A stretch of 64,000 nucleotides of DNA, from the NCBI RefSeq assembly GCF_000002075.1, contig NW_004797398.1, positions 1,302,308-1,366,307 on the forward strand, written 5' to 3'. Shown one piece after another: positions 47,001 to 53,216 of this stretch. Under the pieces are notes generated by a model that was given only the letters and a program-made list of their open reading frames with translations, had not been told where the DNA came from and ran no database searches. A program made the position numbers and the translations under genes. How positions within the stretch are numbered: position 1 is the stretch's first letter; the number at the start of each line of letters is the position of its first letter. This DNA is from Aplysia californica. Taxonomy: Eukaryota > Mollusca > Gastropoda > Aplysiida > Aplysiidae.

Positions 47001-50000
47001 ACCAAGAGATGTCATATTATGGTCAAATTTAGCAAAAGCATAATAACAATTGCATTCATATAGCGTACATCCACACTCACCAGCATACTTTATGCCCTTT
47101 ACTACTATCAAAGCAAAAAGATATATATCTGAAACTTTCCAGAAAAGCTTTAAAACCTTCACATTCAAGACCTGCTTAACCCATTGCTCAGTAGGTTGCT
47201 AAAAATAGAAAGTGGTATTTTTAGTACTTTCTTGGACGATTTCCACAACACTAACATAGGATTCCAGAGAAAATTGCAGTAGTTTTGTTAAACGATTCAT
47301 TTGGCTGCCTCTAAAAACCAAAAGTTGTATCTTTATCCATTTCACTAGTTAACACTTTGTGATTAGCCTGGACAACTTCACTTTGCTTCGATAGAATGGA
47401 GAAAATAATTGTCAACAATTTTCAAATAAGTGGGAGCAGCCGGGTTGATATATGGAAGGGGTCACAGCCAGGGATATACTTTTATCTTAATCTGTTTAAG
47501 CTTTCATTCTTTTCAGAAGTCACTTTTGTTTCAGTTTTCAGTTTTCTCATTCTCATATTTGACTGACTGATGTGACAAAATTGAAGGAGCCACAATACTC
47601 AGCTAAGATCGGACATTTTTTTAATCACTATTGATCACAACTATGTTGTTCTTGCTTCCAAAGCTGGATAAGGAAATTCACTTTCTTGTGTTCTACAGTG
47701 ATTAACACTCCTTTTAAAACTCTCTCATTCATGTCTTTCTTTCTCGTGCAAAATTAAAAGCCTCCGACTAGAGTGTGGTCTGAAATATTTTTATGGCCCT
47801 TCCAGGAATATTCTCCTCTGTCCGAGATCTAGGTAGGAGACCAAAAGCTTCACCTTCAAAATGACTCACAATGTTCAGTATTGCCTTAACACTTTGCAGT
47901 CACACAGCCAGCTGTACAAAATACTCCATCTGGTCACCTAGCTAGGAGAGTGACTGCAACAGACTTCTCAGGCCTGGCGCAGAATTGCGCCAGGAGATCG
48001 GAACGGATAATTTTCACCGTTGTATTATAGTGCCAAGTGACTGAAAAGTGTTAAGTAATATAAACCATAGAAAACAAAAAAAGTCCTGAAATCATTTACT
48101 CAAAAACATTGACAATAAATAACAATAACAATAAAGCAATAATAATATGTAATAATAGTGAGTATAATAATAATTATTAAACTATAATAACAATAACAAT
48201 AATAAATAGCAGGAGAAGTAAAAACCTGTTATATTTTTGCACTGTGGCTTATCATCCACGCTTTTACCACACACAAAATCCCTTTACTGCTTGTATGAGT
48301 ACTGGTTCACAACATACAATGTAAAGAAAGTACATACGCACACGATTTCCAACTCTTTCTTGACATTACTTAAAGGAAATCAGTAGGTTTATTATTAAAA
48401 GGCTGTTCAAGTGAGAAGACACAAACAACTGTTTCTTCTCGCATATATCAAGAATAAGTGACCCATTGCATAATGATGATTCCTACTCAGAATTTACGGG
48501 ACAGAAGCTATAAGTTGCAGAAATGATTCTAAAAAAACATTCTATTCAGCACACTGAGTTGTCATTGGAGTTGTACACAAAGGGACAGGATGAGCACGTA
48601 AGGAGAGAGACAACATTTTAAATTTCACTTACCATCACAAGATCCTACATAGACCTGATCATGCCGAAAGCCAAACTCGCGGGGCACCCCATCTGCTCCA
48701 TACACTTTGAGCTTGAATTTCGGCGAGAAAAAGCCTGTTCGAGGAGTCATGTGGCAGACAAATGTCCTTCAAATAGAAGAGAGTGTGAAATAGTTTTAGT
48801 AAGAGTTTTTCAGCACTATATAATGGCAAGTCAGCACTGCAATGGACACAGCAACAGATACTGGCATTTGTGGTTTGAAGCATTTAGCGTCTTTTTGCCA
48901 TCACAAGCAGAAGACTGGAGGTCAATTCCCTTGTGAGGAGAATCATTATCAAGTTTATCCGTCTTGTCTGTGCAAAATTTGTGTCCCTCTTAGTCGTTCA
49001 GAGGGGATGTTGTTACATCTCTCTCAGTCCGGCTTGGTCCTGTAGGTTGAAGCCCGCCTCCTAAATGATTCCTAAATTGTATCAATGGGGGTTTAAAAAC
49101 TCCTCTATATTATATTAAAAAAGCATTTTTTTTCTACAGTAAAAGATACCAACAATGAGGACAACAGTGGCAGAGAAAGAGCAAAGGGGTGTCAAAATTT
49201 TAAAACGTGATCTCATGGAACCAATCCACTTAAACAACATATTTTAAACATTTGGCGAAATAGGCCATAATAATATACAAATATTGTTATTAAAAGAGAA
49301 ATAAAGTAAAGTAATAAACTTGCTCATACGCCATGAAGAAGACTAATTATAAACTTACATGTTGTATGCCGTGAAATGAAACTCTTTTGTCAAGTCATTC
49401 ATCATATCCTTGCTCTGGTCCACACTTCGGCGAATTCGAGTTTTCACTGACGTCTCACTACCTCTAATGAGCTCATGGTAGCTGACTTTGTCGTGGATAT
49501 TAGCTGAAGGAATATAAAAAAAGGCACAAAATAATTTCATTATGAAAAAGAAAATAACATTATAACCATTGTTTACACTGTTAGACCCTTAGTCTTTTAA
49601 TACTAATATAACTGGGACCTAATTCATATTAATTTTATTAAAATAACAACATTAATGATTTTTTACAAAGCACATCCATGCCCTAAAGCATGCTTGTGCT
49701 TTACCACTATTTTTACCACAGTAGACCCGAAAACGACTAAGAAACATTCTCAGCTTCCTGTACAGTGCATTCTGTAGATTACACACACTATAAATAATAA
49801 ACACTAACAAACTGACAAGATCTTTCACAGTCTGTCTATATATAGATAACTGGGTATTTGTTCCCATCTGGGTGAAAATTCACGTAAAGTGCCTTTTCTA
49901 AGGACACAAAATCGTCAAGCCCCTGAGAGGATTTGAACCGACGAACTTGCCTTATGGTTGAGAGCCCAAAAGCCTTTAACCTAACCAGTAGACTAAAGCT

Positions 50001-52918
50001 GACCACTTCACAACAAACTATACTTAGGACTAGATACAAACGGATCATAACAGTGCAGTTCTTTGGTAAAAGTATGGATAAATTTATAATTCCAAATCAA
50101 TCAGAAATGGTCTTGTGGATTGCAGGAAAAAAACAAGATTTGGCAGTCAGATTTCCCAGATAAATATTGTTTTCTGCAAGTCTATTCACATTCAATAAAG
50201 TACTGTTACTTTCTATGTTTGAAAAATTACTCCAGGTGCTTTATTTTCCTTATAAATCCAATTAACTCACTTCAGACGGGTCACACAACAGTTGCGTGAC
50301 CCCCGCCGCGACGCTCGCGACGGGTCTCACAAGCCCGGCGTGACCAACTTTGGAATTTTTTTTTCGCTCTACAAATCACGCACGGATCGAGAGACCCGCC
50401 TCATACCCTTGTTTGGCAAAGCCTGAGCTACTTAGACTTCGTTTCGTATCTCTGGGGCCGGTAGTTTTTAAGTTATTGAAGGTGAAGGGCAGTGACCCCA
50501 ACTGGGGTTGAACAGACCGGAACTCGCGCTTTGTTTTTTTCTATTCAGCTCATAGTAATCCGACAGTCGCGTCGTAGTAACGGTCGAAGAAGTCGCATGA
50601 ACAAGAATCACATAATTTCGCCGTTTTTTATACTTCTGTGCGTTTTACTAGTCCTAGTGTCTCAGAATATGATGTGTCTAATAGTTAGGATCCTGGATAT
50701 GTTCCCGAACACGGCCGGAGTCGTAGTTCTAGGGCTAGATCTAGCACTAGTACCGGTGTTGTTTTTCGCGCAACGAAATCACAACGTCGTGCCGTACATC
50801 TGTCTCATGTAATTCAGTGTGTATGGGTCTGAATCAATGCACAAACCAGCTTTTATTTTATATTTTCACCAAACACTCACACATGTATACAAATCAAACC
50901 AGAACACTTTGAACTTTTATTTTTGTTGTTGCAGTGAATTTCATTCTACTTGTCACGTCTCTGGAAATTTTTTGGAAAATCAAATTCATGCCAATTTTTA
51001 AAAAATCATACAAATTAAAATATTAGACTTAGACAACTTTAGTTTTTTTGTATTAGATTAAGGTTGAATGTTACTTTACTGTGTCAAAAAATGATTACAA
51101 TAGGGTAATTCTGAGAGTTGTGGTGATTTATTGAAATACCCCCAAAAACGCCAGTCTTCAACGCTTGTGACTGGTGAAAGGGCCCAGTCGCAAGTGAGTT
51201 ATCCCTGGAAGTGCGCAGGCCCTATAGGGCATAGCCGCGCTAACCGGGAAGCGACAGGCCCTAGGGCCAACCTACTTTGACCGGGAAGCACGCAGGCCCT
51301 CTAGTCTACATTATAAAAATTATATATTTAGACCCTGACCCTTTTCGATGGAAAATTTCAGTATTCCTTTATATGGAAAATGACGTAGTAAAATGCAGGT
51401 CAAAGTTATAAATTGGGATCAATGACTGTTAGTGATCTTTTGGCCCAGATATCGATTGATAAAGTGGCGTGGTCCAGCTGAGCAACTACACTGCTATGAT
51501 TGTGTGTTATCGCTTGTTCCACTGTGCTAATGTACTAAAATTATGTGAGTTCATCGCGTTTTGCGCTTTGTTTGTATTTGTTAGATCGCTTATAAATCAT
51601 TTTTGAATGGCTCATTCTATCAGCTCTGAGAAAAGATATGGATGCCTGTAATTTTATCATCTGTTGAGCCGTAAATGGTCATTTTTCAAGTAGGTATACA
51701 CGTAACACATCTCTCTAGCTGATTTCCCCCCCCCCCTCCAAACCCTTTAATTTACAACCGATTGGTCGTGGTGGCACAGCATTTGGGCTTCAGGGTCGGT
51801 TACTTAAGGTGAAACGCTGCGCGCTTCGTCTTGAGTAACATTATTTTTATACCATGTCATGGGAGAAGTTCCACAGAGGGCCGACACTTACCATGACAAG
51901 GGTAATCCTCACCTTCTGCAGTCCCTACAAGTTTGTTTATATATTGGCAGTGAGACCGCACGAGACTTCCAGTAGATGACTCGCGGGAATGCCACATTGT
52001 CACGTCCTAACGTCATTTTGACATTTCCCATTTTTAATATTTGCTTTTATAAAATATATAATATAAAGTAACTGTGATTTAAATTCTTGGTAAGATTGAA
52101 GAATTCCGGACCAGCGGATTAAGACTGCTTTTGCCTAGATCTCTGTTCTCAACCTTAGGAATTCCTGATTTTCCCCAGTTTTTTATCTCCCTAAATGAAG
52201 AATCTCGGACCAGTAACTATTCATTAAGTTTGTCATGGGGGAGAACCCCTTCCTCTTTCCTCGCCCCCCCCCCTCCCCCCCTCCCGTTCTCGCAAAATAA
52301 TCAAAACTTCATTGGCACATATATTCTCACAGTTTCCCTGGCAAGACAGTCCAAAAATCTCTAGATCTAGCAATCTCGTTGGCCGAACGTAAAAAAAACC
52401 CCGTAGTAACTCGTAGGGACCGCAGAAGGGTAATGATTAGATCTACCATGACAAGGTCCACTGAGAAAACTATACAACAAGAGTTGGATTGGGTTAGGGT
52501 TAGGGTGTGTGTGTTGTTGGTCGGCCGGCCCTCTTCAATGCTCTTCCCAGTATGGACCATACAATATCATACATCATACTACACACAACATGATGATTAT
52601 GATGGCTCTTTCTCCCCTTCCTTCTGTTCTGGTTCAAAAGTGGACACTTTTCTCAACACATGTACCTTTTCATAAAAATTATTTATGAGGGACAAATCGT
52701 TACGTAAGTAACTGAAGAATGCACACACAGACTTTGGTCACTCGAAATTTGGAATGGTTGATTTGGTGGAACTCCTTCCGCCCTCGGAGATCATTTTTAA
52801 AACTTCGCCCGAGTTTAGAGACTGATTTTGAGTTAGATTATTTACCTTCACACGCAAGAACATCGATCAAAGTAAGATAGGCTATTGTAATAAAAAATAT
52901 TTTCGCAAACAGAAACAT
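14302..52918 (-). CDS. ADAM17: ADAM17 / TACE metalloprotease (complete, 23 coding exons, 746 aa)
   Basis: Membrane-anchored zinc sheddase that releases ectodomains of cell-surface ligands and receptors. Exon phases all agree and sum to 2241 nt. Layout by residue: signal peptide 1 to about 22; prodomain with cysteine switch RFCGN (Cys185); furin site RKKR 215-218; catalytic domain with [12 protein letters not shown] (His395, Glu396, His399, His405) and Met-turn [11 protein letters not shown] (Met425); disintegrin domain from about 470 ([13 protein letters not shown]); membrane-proximal Cys-rich domain with CCRTGEG and [14 protein letters not shown]-like helix [14 protein letters not shown]; transmembrane about 661-681 ([20 protein letters not shown]); basic stop-transfer RRRRKR; tail ending [11 protein letters not shown]. 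Human ADAM17 is 824 aa, the difference lying mostly in the shorter cytoplasmic tail. Oddities: a 6-nt microexon, a U12 AT-AC intron and a duplicated CANDIS exon. Introns range from about 0.5 to 7.9 kb and carry most of the repeats. Confidence 0.95.
14478..14708 (+). repeat. SINE-like repeat, family 2, with internal insertion
   Basis: It starts agtattacggcacctgcaac and ends agcacccgcccacaaccc. About 60 extra bases in the middle (tttaacgcccctatcaacac) match the tail of SINE family 1, so this is a mosaic. Confidence 0.7.
14722..14868 (+). repeat. Dispersed repeat, family B, copy 1
   Basis: About 145 bp, shared with 18044-18190: caagtaaagagaagcacatc at the left, aggaccta/ggacctac in the middle and cccctccaaccac at the right. 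Confidence 0.55.
15181..15395. repeat. Minisatellite, about 43-bp unit, five copies
   Basis: Repeated core agattaagtaacac, then gaaaaga, gccttgaatag. Units differ by a few substitutions and short deletions, so it is old or gene-converted. Confidence 0.85.
16588..17026 (+). mobile_element. MITE 'GGCGCTCGT' family, copy 2
   Basis: Same direction as the 8022 copy; it starts gaggcatcatggtgatatca and ends gagagcctgattccaccgtg, then ccgtgacaca. Similar over the whole 440 bp with scattered substitutions. Confidence 0.75.
17443..17530. repeat. (GT)n microsatellite
   Basis: About 40 GT units in the ADAM17 intron. Confidence 0.95.
18044..18190 (+). repeat. Dispersed repeat, family B, copy 2
   Basis: Shares gagtaaagaaaagcat and gcgccctccaacca with the copy at 14722. 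No A or B box seen. Confidence 0.5.
18947..19030. repeat. (GT)n microsatellite
   Basis: About 38 perfect GT units. Confidence 0.95.
22333..22386 (-). CDS. ADAM17: ADAM17 exon 22: juxtamembrane cytoplasmic tail
   Basis: 54 nt, phase 0 on both sides (gcacag|GATCGT, CGG|gtgagt). It reads [18 protein letters not shown]; the basic start follows the membrane segment as expected for stop transfer. Confidence 0.85.
22870..23006. repeat. Foldback repeat: 35-bp arms with one mismatch
   Basis: Left arm 22870-22904 (cgacctcagtgctttcttgt, then cgtttctccattttt) and right arm 22972-23006 are reverse complements with a single mismatch, around a 67-base loop. It lies in the ADAM17 intron between exons 21 and 22. 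Confidence 0.85.
23292..23380 (-). CDS. ADAM17: ADAM17 exon 21: transmembrane segment
   Basis: 89 nt between cttcag|TTAAGT and CATG|gtaagg. It reads [20 protein letters not shown], then ASIAVSCM; human [28 protein letters not shown]. Confidence 0.97.
23990..24096. repeat. Minisatellite, 22-bp unit, five copies
   Basis: Unit atgaattcagctctttaaaa plus aa; copies are nearly identical and most contain an EcoRI site. Confidence 0.9.
24200..24362 (+). repeat. SINE-like repeat, family 2
   Basis: From acaagttttacaacacttgc to cacccgccaaccacccac, in the same direction as most copies. Confidence 0.7.
24943..25020. repeat. C and G homopolymer block
   Basis: A run of about 25 C is followed by G runs with short spacers (aaaaggggggttttgagggg), just downstream of candidate exon 20b. 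Confidence 0.75.
25106..25148 (-). CDS. ADAM17: Candidate alternative exon 20b: tandem copy of the CANDIS exon
   Basis: A 43-nt segment between attcag|AGGCTC and GTCA|gtgagt reads [14 protein letters not shown] and keeps the same entry (0) and exit (1) phases as exon 20. Of the differing codons against exon 20, Ser, Ile, Phe and Val are synonymous and one is Asp for Asn; the split last codon becomes Ile for Val. The acceptor arises where exon 20 has CAA. Its pyrimidine tract is poor (G-rich), so it may be weak, regulated or a decayed duplicate. Confidence 0.5.
25289..25367 (-). CDS. ADAM17: ADAM17 exon 20: CANDIS-type juxtamembrane helix
   Basis: 79 nt between caccag|GCTGTG and GTTG|gtgagt. 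It reads [20 protein letters not shown], then LDVNSV. Human equivalent [24 protein letters not shown], the segment known as CANDIS that contacts substrates and membrane. A partial tandem copy lies about 180 bases downstream. Confidence 0.95.
25838..26632. mobile_element. Non-autonomous pogo/Tigger-like DNA transposon (TA flanks)
   Basis: 795 bp flanked by TA. The ends are inverted (CAGTCTGTGCCGGCTATAAG against CAGTCCACGCCGGCTTTAAG on the other strand) and carry repeated subterminal TTAAGCACG motifs inside both ends, a style seen in Tigger elements. The interior is GC-richer than its surroundings and has no transposase; a short open frame starts [16 protein letters not shown] at 26441. It lies in the intron between exons 19 and 20. 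Confidence 0.7.
26636..26852 (-). repeat. tRNA-derived SINE, family D
   Basis: Minus strand: A-box-like CCTAATGGTTAGACTACTGG, B box GGGTTCGAGCC, then a body with TGTCCTTGGAAAAGCACTTT. Relatives at 38560 and 49860. Confidence 0.7.
26905..27080. repeat. (GT)n-rich tract
   Basis: Imperfect then perfect GT units adjoining the donor side of ADAM17 exon 19. Confidence 0.9.
27109..27224 (-). CDS. ADAM17: ADAM17 exon 19: membrane-proximal Cys-rich domain
   Basis: 116 nt between caccag|TGGCCA and GGG|gtaaga. It reads [20 protein letters not shown], then [12 protein letters not shown]; human NSCKVCCRDLSGRCVPY...GKPCTVGFCD. A (GT)n repeat starts about 35 bases into the downstream intron. Confidence 0.97.
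27287..27462 (+). repeat. SINE-like repeat, family 2
   Basis: From agtaagagttttacggcact to agagcacccaccaaacaccc; adjacent to a second copy. Confidence 0.75.
27503..27652 (+). repeat. SINE-like repeat, family 2
   Basis: A shorter neighbour of the 27287 copy in the same direction (gagttttacagcactcgcaa to ggagtaaaccaccacccgc). Confidence 0.7.
28035..28653. other. Assembly gap (N 28114-28601) inside simple repeats
   Basis: (GA)n then (CAGA)n on the left and (GAA)n on the right of 488 N bases. The true length is unknown; the gap lies in an ADAM17 intron and interrupts no exon that I need. Confidence 0.97.
28870..29388 (+). repeat. Long tRNA-headed SINE
   Basis: tRNA-like head with A box TGGTCTAGAGG and B-box-like GGTCCTGCATTTGA, a middle with ctgcacacgttaaagattcc, and the tail ctcatatgaccttatgcagt, then tgcaagcc...taaaacactta. 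The tail is shared with families 2 and 3. Confidence 0.65.
29406..29479 (-). CDS. ADAM17: ADAM17 exon 18: Cys-rich region
   Basis: 74 nt between ctccag|GGGCAA and GATT|gtaagt. It reads [20 protein letters not shown], then ACSD; human [25 protein letters not shown]. Confidence 0.97.
29809..29960. repeat. (GT)n and (GA)n compound repeat
   Basis: About 14 GT units followed by an imperfect GA-rich stretch. Confidence 0.9.
30395..30565 (-). repeat. SINE family 1 copy
   Basis: Shares cctgtcagagccaaccctgg and acaacatcccag with the 6444 copy. The B box is degraded. Confidence 0.65.
30606..30639. repeat. (AAT)n microsatellite
   Basis: About 11 AAT units. Confidence 0.95.
30761..30823 (-). CDS. ADAM17: ADAM17 exon 17: begins at U12 acceptor
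   Basis: 63 nt from gtcac|TGGCTC to GATGA|gtaagt. It reads [20 protein letters not shown]; human [20 protein letters not shown]. Confidence 0.92.
30862..31172 (+). repeat. Two tandem SINE-like family 2 units
   Basis: Unit 1 at 30862-31018 and unit 2, lacking its first part, at 31022-31172; both end in ccaaccactcaca or ccaaccacccaca. They lie inside the U12 intron. Confidence 0.75.
31366..31534 (+). repeat. SINE-like repeat, family 2
   Basis: From taagagttttactgcacttt to gggcatccaccaatc; also inside the U12 intron. Confidence 0.7.
31771..31872 (-). CDS. ADAM17: ADAM17 exon 16: disintegrin domain, ends at U12 donor
   Basis: 102 nt from gtacag|CCCAGG to TGCAC|atatccttt. It reads [20 protein letters not shown], then DCQKSAYC; human CCKNCQFETAQKKC...GVSYC. 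The donor is AT, not GT (see the U12 intron entry). Confidence 0.93.
32520..32735 (-). repeat. Degraded SINE family 1 copy
   Basis: Contains atttaggaggcagg and cccacttgggaatcgacctc, the family's body and B-box region, plus a C-rich insertion. Confidence 0.5.
32791..32932 (-). CDS. ADAM17: ADAM17 exon 15: disintegrin domain
   Basis: 142 nt between tctcag|CTCGAG and GCAG|gtattc. It reads [17 protein letters not shown] and PCCNNDCTL; human VCGNSRVDEGEECDPG...TCCNSDCTL. Confidence 0.97.
33098..33380. repeat. Polypurine tract, about 280 bp
   Basis: Almost entirely A and G on the plus strand (GGAA, GAAA, AGGA motifs), with few pyrimidines. It lies in the intron between exons 14 and 15. Confidence 0.9.
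33628..34072 (-). mobile_element. MITE 'GGCGCTCGT' family, inverted copy
   Basis: Left end tatggtggaatcaggcactc and right end acgagtgtctgatttcacta; the full length is in the opposite direction to the 8022 copy. Confidence 0.75.
34263..34332 (-). CDS. ADAM17: ADAM17 exon 14: end of protease domain
   Basis: 70 nt between tcacag|CTCTTC and ACAG|gtatgt. It reads [18 protein letters not shown], then QGCFT; human [21 protein letters not shown]. Confidence 0.93.
34956..35077 (-). CDS. ADAM17: ADAM17 exon 13: zinc site and Met-turn
   Basis: 122 nt between cacacag|GTCACA and TTT|gtaagt. It reads [17 protein letters not shown] and [17 protein letters not shown], aligned with human HNFGAEHDPDG...KYVMYPIAVSG. 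Confidence 0.97.
35152..35206 (+). repeat. Shared SINE tail fragment (family 3)
   Basis: agaggttttatggcactcgc, then aactgcataaggtcac; the same tail occurs at 44195, 53217 and, inverted, at 29325 and 56098. Confidence 0.6.
36608..36613 (-). CDS. ADAM17: ADAM17 exon 12: 6-nt microexon carrying the catalytic Glu
   Basis: Exons 11 and 13 join as CAT-G|GT-CAC, giving H-G-H and losing the invariant E-L of HELGH. The intron between them contains attatag|AACTGG|gtaagta, which supplies exactly the missing bases: G+AA, CTG, G+GT = E-L-G. A pyrimidine-rich stretch (ctcttttgtcttcttttgct) lies just upstream. Phase 1 on both sides, so inclusion or skipping keeps frame. Confidence 0.88.
37274..37390 (-). 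CDS. ADAM17: ADAM17 exon 11: up to the first zinc histidine
   Basis: 117 nt between ttcatag|AGTCTT and CATG|gtaagt. It reads [20 protein letters not shown], then DLVTAH; human LNSGLTSTKNYGKTIL...DLVTTH. It ends one base into the catalytic Glu codon. Confidence 0.97.
37735..37912 (+). repeat. SINE family 1 copy, plus orientation
   Basis: A box region TAATGGTTAGGCAC, B-box-like AATTTGATTCTC, then gttgtatcccactcagccaa and tggccctgacagacaggg. Confidence 0.65.
38344..38369. repeat. (AAT)n microsatellite
   Basis: About nine units. Confidence 0.9.
38560..38712 (-). repeat. tRNA-derived SINE, family D
   Basis: Minus strand: A-box-like GTTTATGCTACCGG, B box GGGGTTCGAGCC and TGTGTCCTTGGGAAAGGCTT. 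Confidence 0.65.
38761..38899 (-). CDS. ADAM17: ADAM17 exon 10: protease domain
   Basis: 139 nt between cctcag|ACCTTC and CCAG|gtaaca. It reads [20 protein letters not shown], then NTLGMAYI and GGICSP; human [20 protein letters not shown]...MGTLGLAYVGSP...GGVCP. Confidence 0.97.
39317..39391 (-). CDS. ADAM17: ADAM17 exon 9: protease domain
   Basis: 75 nt, phase 0 on both sides (ttccag|ATGAGA, CAG|gtacaa). It reads [20 protein letters not shown], then QTLLQ; human IRILKSPQEV...DAWDVKMLLEQ. Confidence 0.95.
39879..39974 (-). CDS. ADAM17: ADAM17 exon 8: protease domain
   Basis: 96 nt, phase 0 on both sides (ctctag|GCCGGT, GAG|gtaagg). It reads [20 protein letters not shown], then TGMGFEIAE; human LIDRVDDIYRNTSW...FKGYGIQIEQ. 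Confidence 0.95.
40382..41795. mobile_element. hAT-like non-autonomous DNA transposon, 1.4 kb
   Basis: Both ends carry CATGGGTCTCAA as exact inverted repeats, and CATGTT flanks each side directly (40376-40381 and 41796-41801). The end sequence resembles hAT termini, but the visible duplication is 6 rather than the usual 8 bases. The interior has different base composition and no transposase that I can recognise. It lies in the intron between exons 7 and 8. Confidence 0.6.
42876..42950 (-). repeat. Fragment of SINE-like family 2
   Basis: ggatggttggtggatgctct, then ggtctggtttcctccttct, the reverse complement of the family's right part. Confidence 0.6.
43130..43260 (-). CDS. ADAM17: ADAM17 exon 7: furin site and start of protease domain
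   Basis: 131 nt between ttaaag|ATCATC and CTT|gtaagc. GRKKR marks the furin-type cleavage point. It continues [20 protein letters not shown], equivalent to human CKLLVVADHRFY. Confidence 0.95.
43771..43856 (-). CDS. ADAM17: ADAM17 exon 6: cysteine switch
   Basis: 86 nt between tttcag|AGGCCG and CAAG|gtgaaa. It contains GRFCGNTDG, matching human PKVCGYL; the Cys keeps the proenzyme latent by binding the active-site zinc. Confidence 0.85.
43998..44051. repeat. (AAT)n microsatellite
   Basis: About 17 AAT units with one interruption. Confidence 0.95.
44195..44250 (+). repeat. Shared SINE tail fragment (family 3)
   Basis: agtagaggttttacggtgtt, then cgcaactgcataaggtcata. Confidence 0.6.
44878..45082 (+). 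mobile_element. MITE 'GGCGCTCGT' family, truncated copy
   Basis: The left end gtgaggaaatcaggcgctcg is intact. The middle (caaggactttcaagctttgg) is present but the right end is missing. Confidence 0.65.
45418..45518 (-). CDS. ADAM17: ADAM17 exon 5: prodomain
   Basis: 101 nt between cttcag|GATGCT and CGG|gtttgt, a weak donor. It reads [20 protein letters not shown], then ADMKW; human equivalent [21 protein letters not shown]. Confidence 0.85.
45575..45812. mobile_element. hAT MITE, 238 bp
   Basis: Ends CAGTAGTTCTTAACCT and, on the other strand, CAGGGTTCTTAACCTG are classic hAT termini. The flanks GTCTAGAG and GTGTACAG are an 8-base target duplication with two changes and resemble the preferred hAT target nTCTAGAn. 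An internal unit of about 37 bp (aagtttcatatgtgcattca...) is tandemly duplicated. Confidence 0.8.
46195..46262. repeat. Degenerate telomere-like / (GGGGTA)n repeat
   Basis: ttaggattagggcgttaagg is followed by ggggta units (about six). Confidence 0.8.
46445..46533 (-). CDS. ADAM17: ADAM17 exon 4: prodomain
   Basis: 89 nt between tttcag|GGGACC and GAG|gtgagt. It reads [20 protein letters not shown], then YKGQMYGIE; human equivalent GEPDSRVLAHIRDDDVIIRI...EYNIEPL. Confidence 0.9.
46534..48632 (-). other. ADAM17 intron 3, no gene seen
   Basis: AT-rich sequence with an AAT/AAC-rich patch at 48110-48205; nothing else recognised. Confidence 0.6.
48633..48766 (-). CDS. ADAM17: ADAM17 exon 3: prodomain
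   Basis: 134 nt between ttgaag|GACATT and GATG|gtaagt, phase 2 in and 1 out. It reads [20 protein letters not shown], then VYGADGVP, matching the human block LTSSTERFSQNFKVVVVDG. Confidence 0.85.
48862..49105 (+). repeat. SINE family 1 copy, plus orientation
   Basis: From tttgccatcacaagcagaag to cctaaattgtatcaatgggg; the tail is the reverse complement of the cccccatcgacac-type end. Confidence 0.65.
49359..49503 (-). CDS. ADAM17: ADAM17 exon 2: prodomain start
   Basis: 145 nt between ccttcag|CTAAT and CAT|gtaagt. It reads [15 protein letters not shown] and continues with [20 protein letters not shown], resembling the prodomain start of ADAM17 (HQRLEKLDSLLSDYDIL...SVRKRDLQ). Confidence 0.85.
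49858..50005 (-). repeat. tRNA-derived SINE, family D
   Basis: Minus strand: A-box-like CTAGTCTACTGGTTAGG region, B-box-like GGTTCAAATCC and TGTCCTTAGAAAAGGCACTT. Confidence 0.65.
50266..51198. mobile_element. Possible piggyBac-like non-autonomous element
   Basis: Left: TTAA then CTCACTTCAGACGGGTCAC. Right, on the other strand: CTCACTTGCGACTGGGCCC next to TTAT. About 930 bp whose ends are much GC-richer than the intron around it (CCCGCCGCGACGCTCGCGAC). A short Arg/Ser-rich frame lies inside; no transposase core is visible. The changed TTAT flank leaves the assignment tentative. Confidence 0.4.
51203..51304. repeat. Three imperfect GC-rich repeats
   Basis: The motif gggaag, 2-4 bases, gcaggccct recurs three times (tggaagtgcgcaggccct, gggaagcgacaggccct, gggaagcacgcaggccct). 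Confidence 0.7.
52493..52520. repeat. Short interstitial telomere-like repeat
   Basis: gggttagggttagggtgtgt: two full TTAGGG units, in ADAM17 intron 1. Confidence 0.7.
52846..52918 (-). CDS. ADAM17: ADAM17 exon 1: signal peptide
   Basis: ATG at 52918; 73 nt read [20 protein letters not shown] followed by LACE, a hydrophobic signal peptide, ending at GAAG|gtaaat in phase 1. No longer upstream in-frame start is evident. Confidence 0.8.
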
Positions 52919-53110
52919 TTTTCAACTGTTCTGAAACAGAAGATTATGTCTACTCTAGGCCTAGCACAATCCTCGTTGAACGTTGAGCGCTCTGCTCCCT
53001 TCTCGTATTCCTTTCCGGTCGGTCCCTATGGGATTGGCGTTGCTCGCTGACAACAAATAAAAACTGAACCTGTCAAACCCCTTGCCATTTCCGGTTATAT
53101 TGTAGTTGTT
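52919..53110 (-). promoter_or_regulatory. ADAM17: Probable ADAM17 5' UTR and promoter
   Basis: Directly upstream of the start codon. On the minus strand it has a CCAAT box (ATTGG at 53033-53037 on plus) and two ETS-type GGAA sites (ACCGGAAA near 53012-53019 and AACCGGAAAT near 53088-53097). An AT-rich ATTTATAAATT lies just beyond, and a long (GA)n tract starts at 53136. This is an assignment by position and motifs only. Confidence 0.4.
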
Positions 53111-53132
53111 GCAGTTGTAAAATTTATAAATT

Positions 53133-53135
<3 letters not shown>

Positions 53136-53190
<55 letters not shown>
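53136..53190. repeat. (GA)n microsatellite upstream of ADAM17
   Basis: 27 GA units about 220 bases from the start codon; GA tracts near promoters can bind GAGA-type factors, but this is not shown here. Confidence 0.9.
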
Positions 53191-53192
<2 letters not shown>

Positions 53193-53216
53193 AAAGTACC
53201 ACGTAGGCCTAAAGTC

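Noticed and set aside
50492-50812. 106-residue plus-strand frame with hydrophobic stretches
   Set aside because: It lies inside the piggyBac-like element, has no recognisable domain, and another frame there is equally open.
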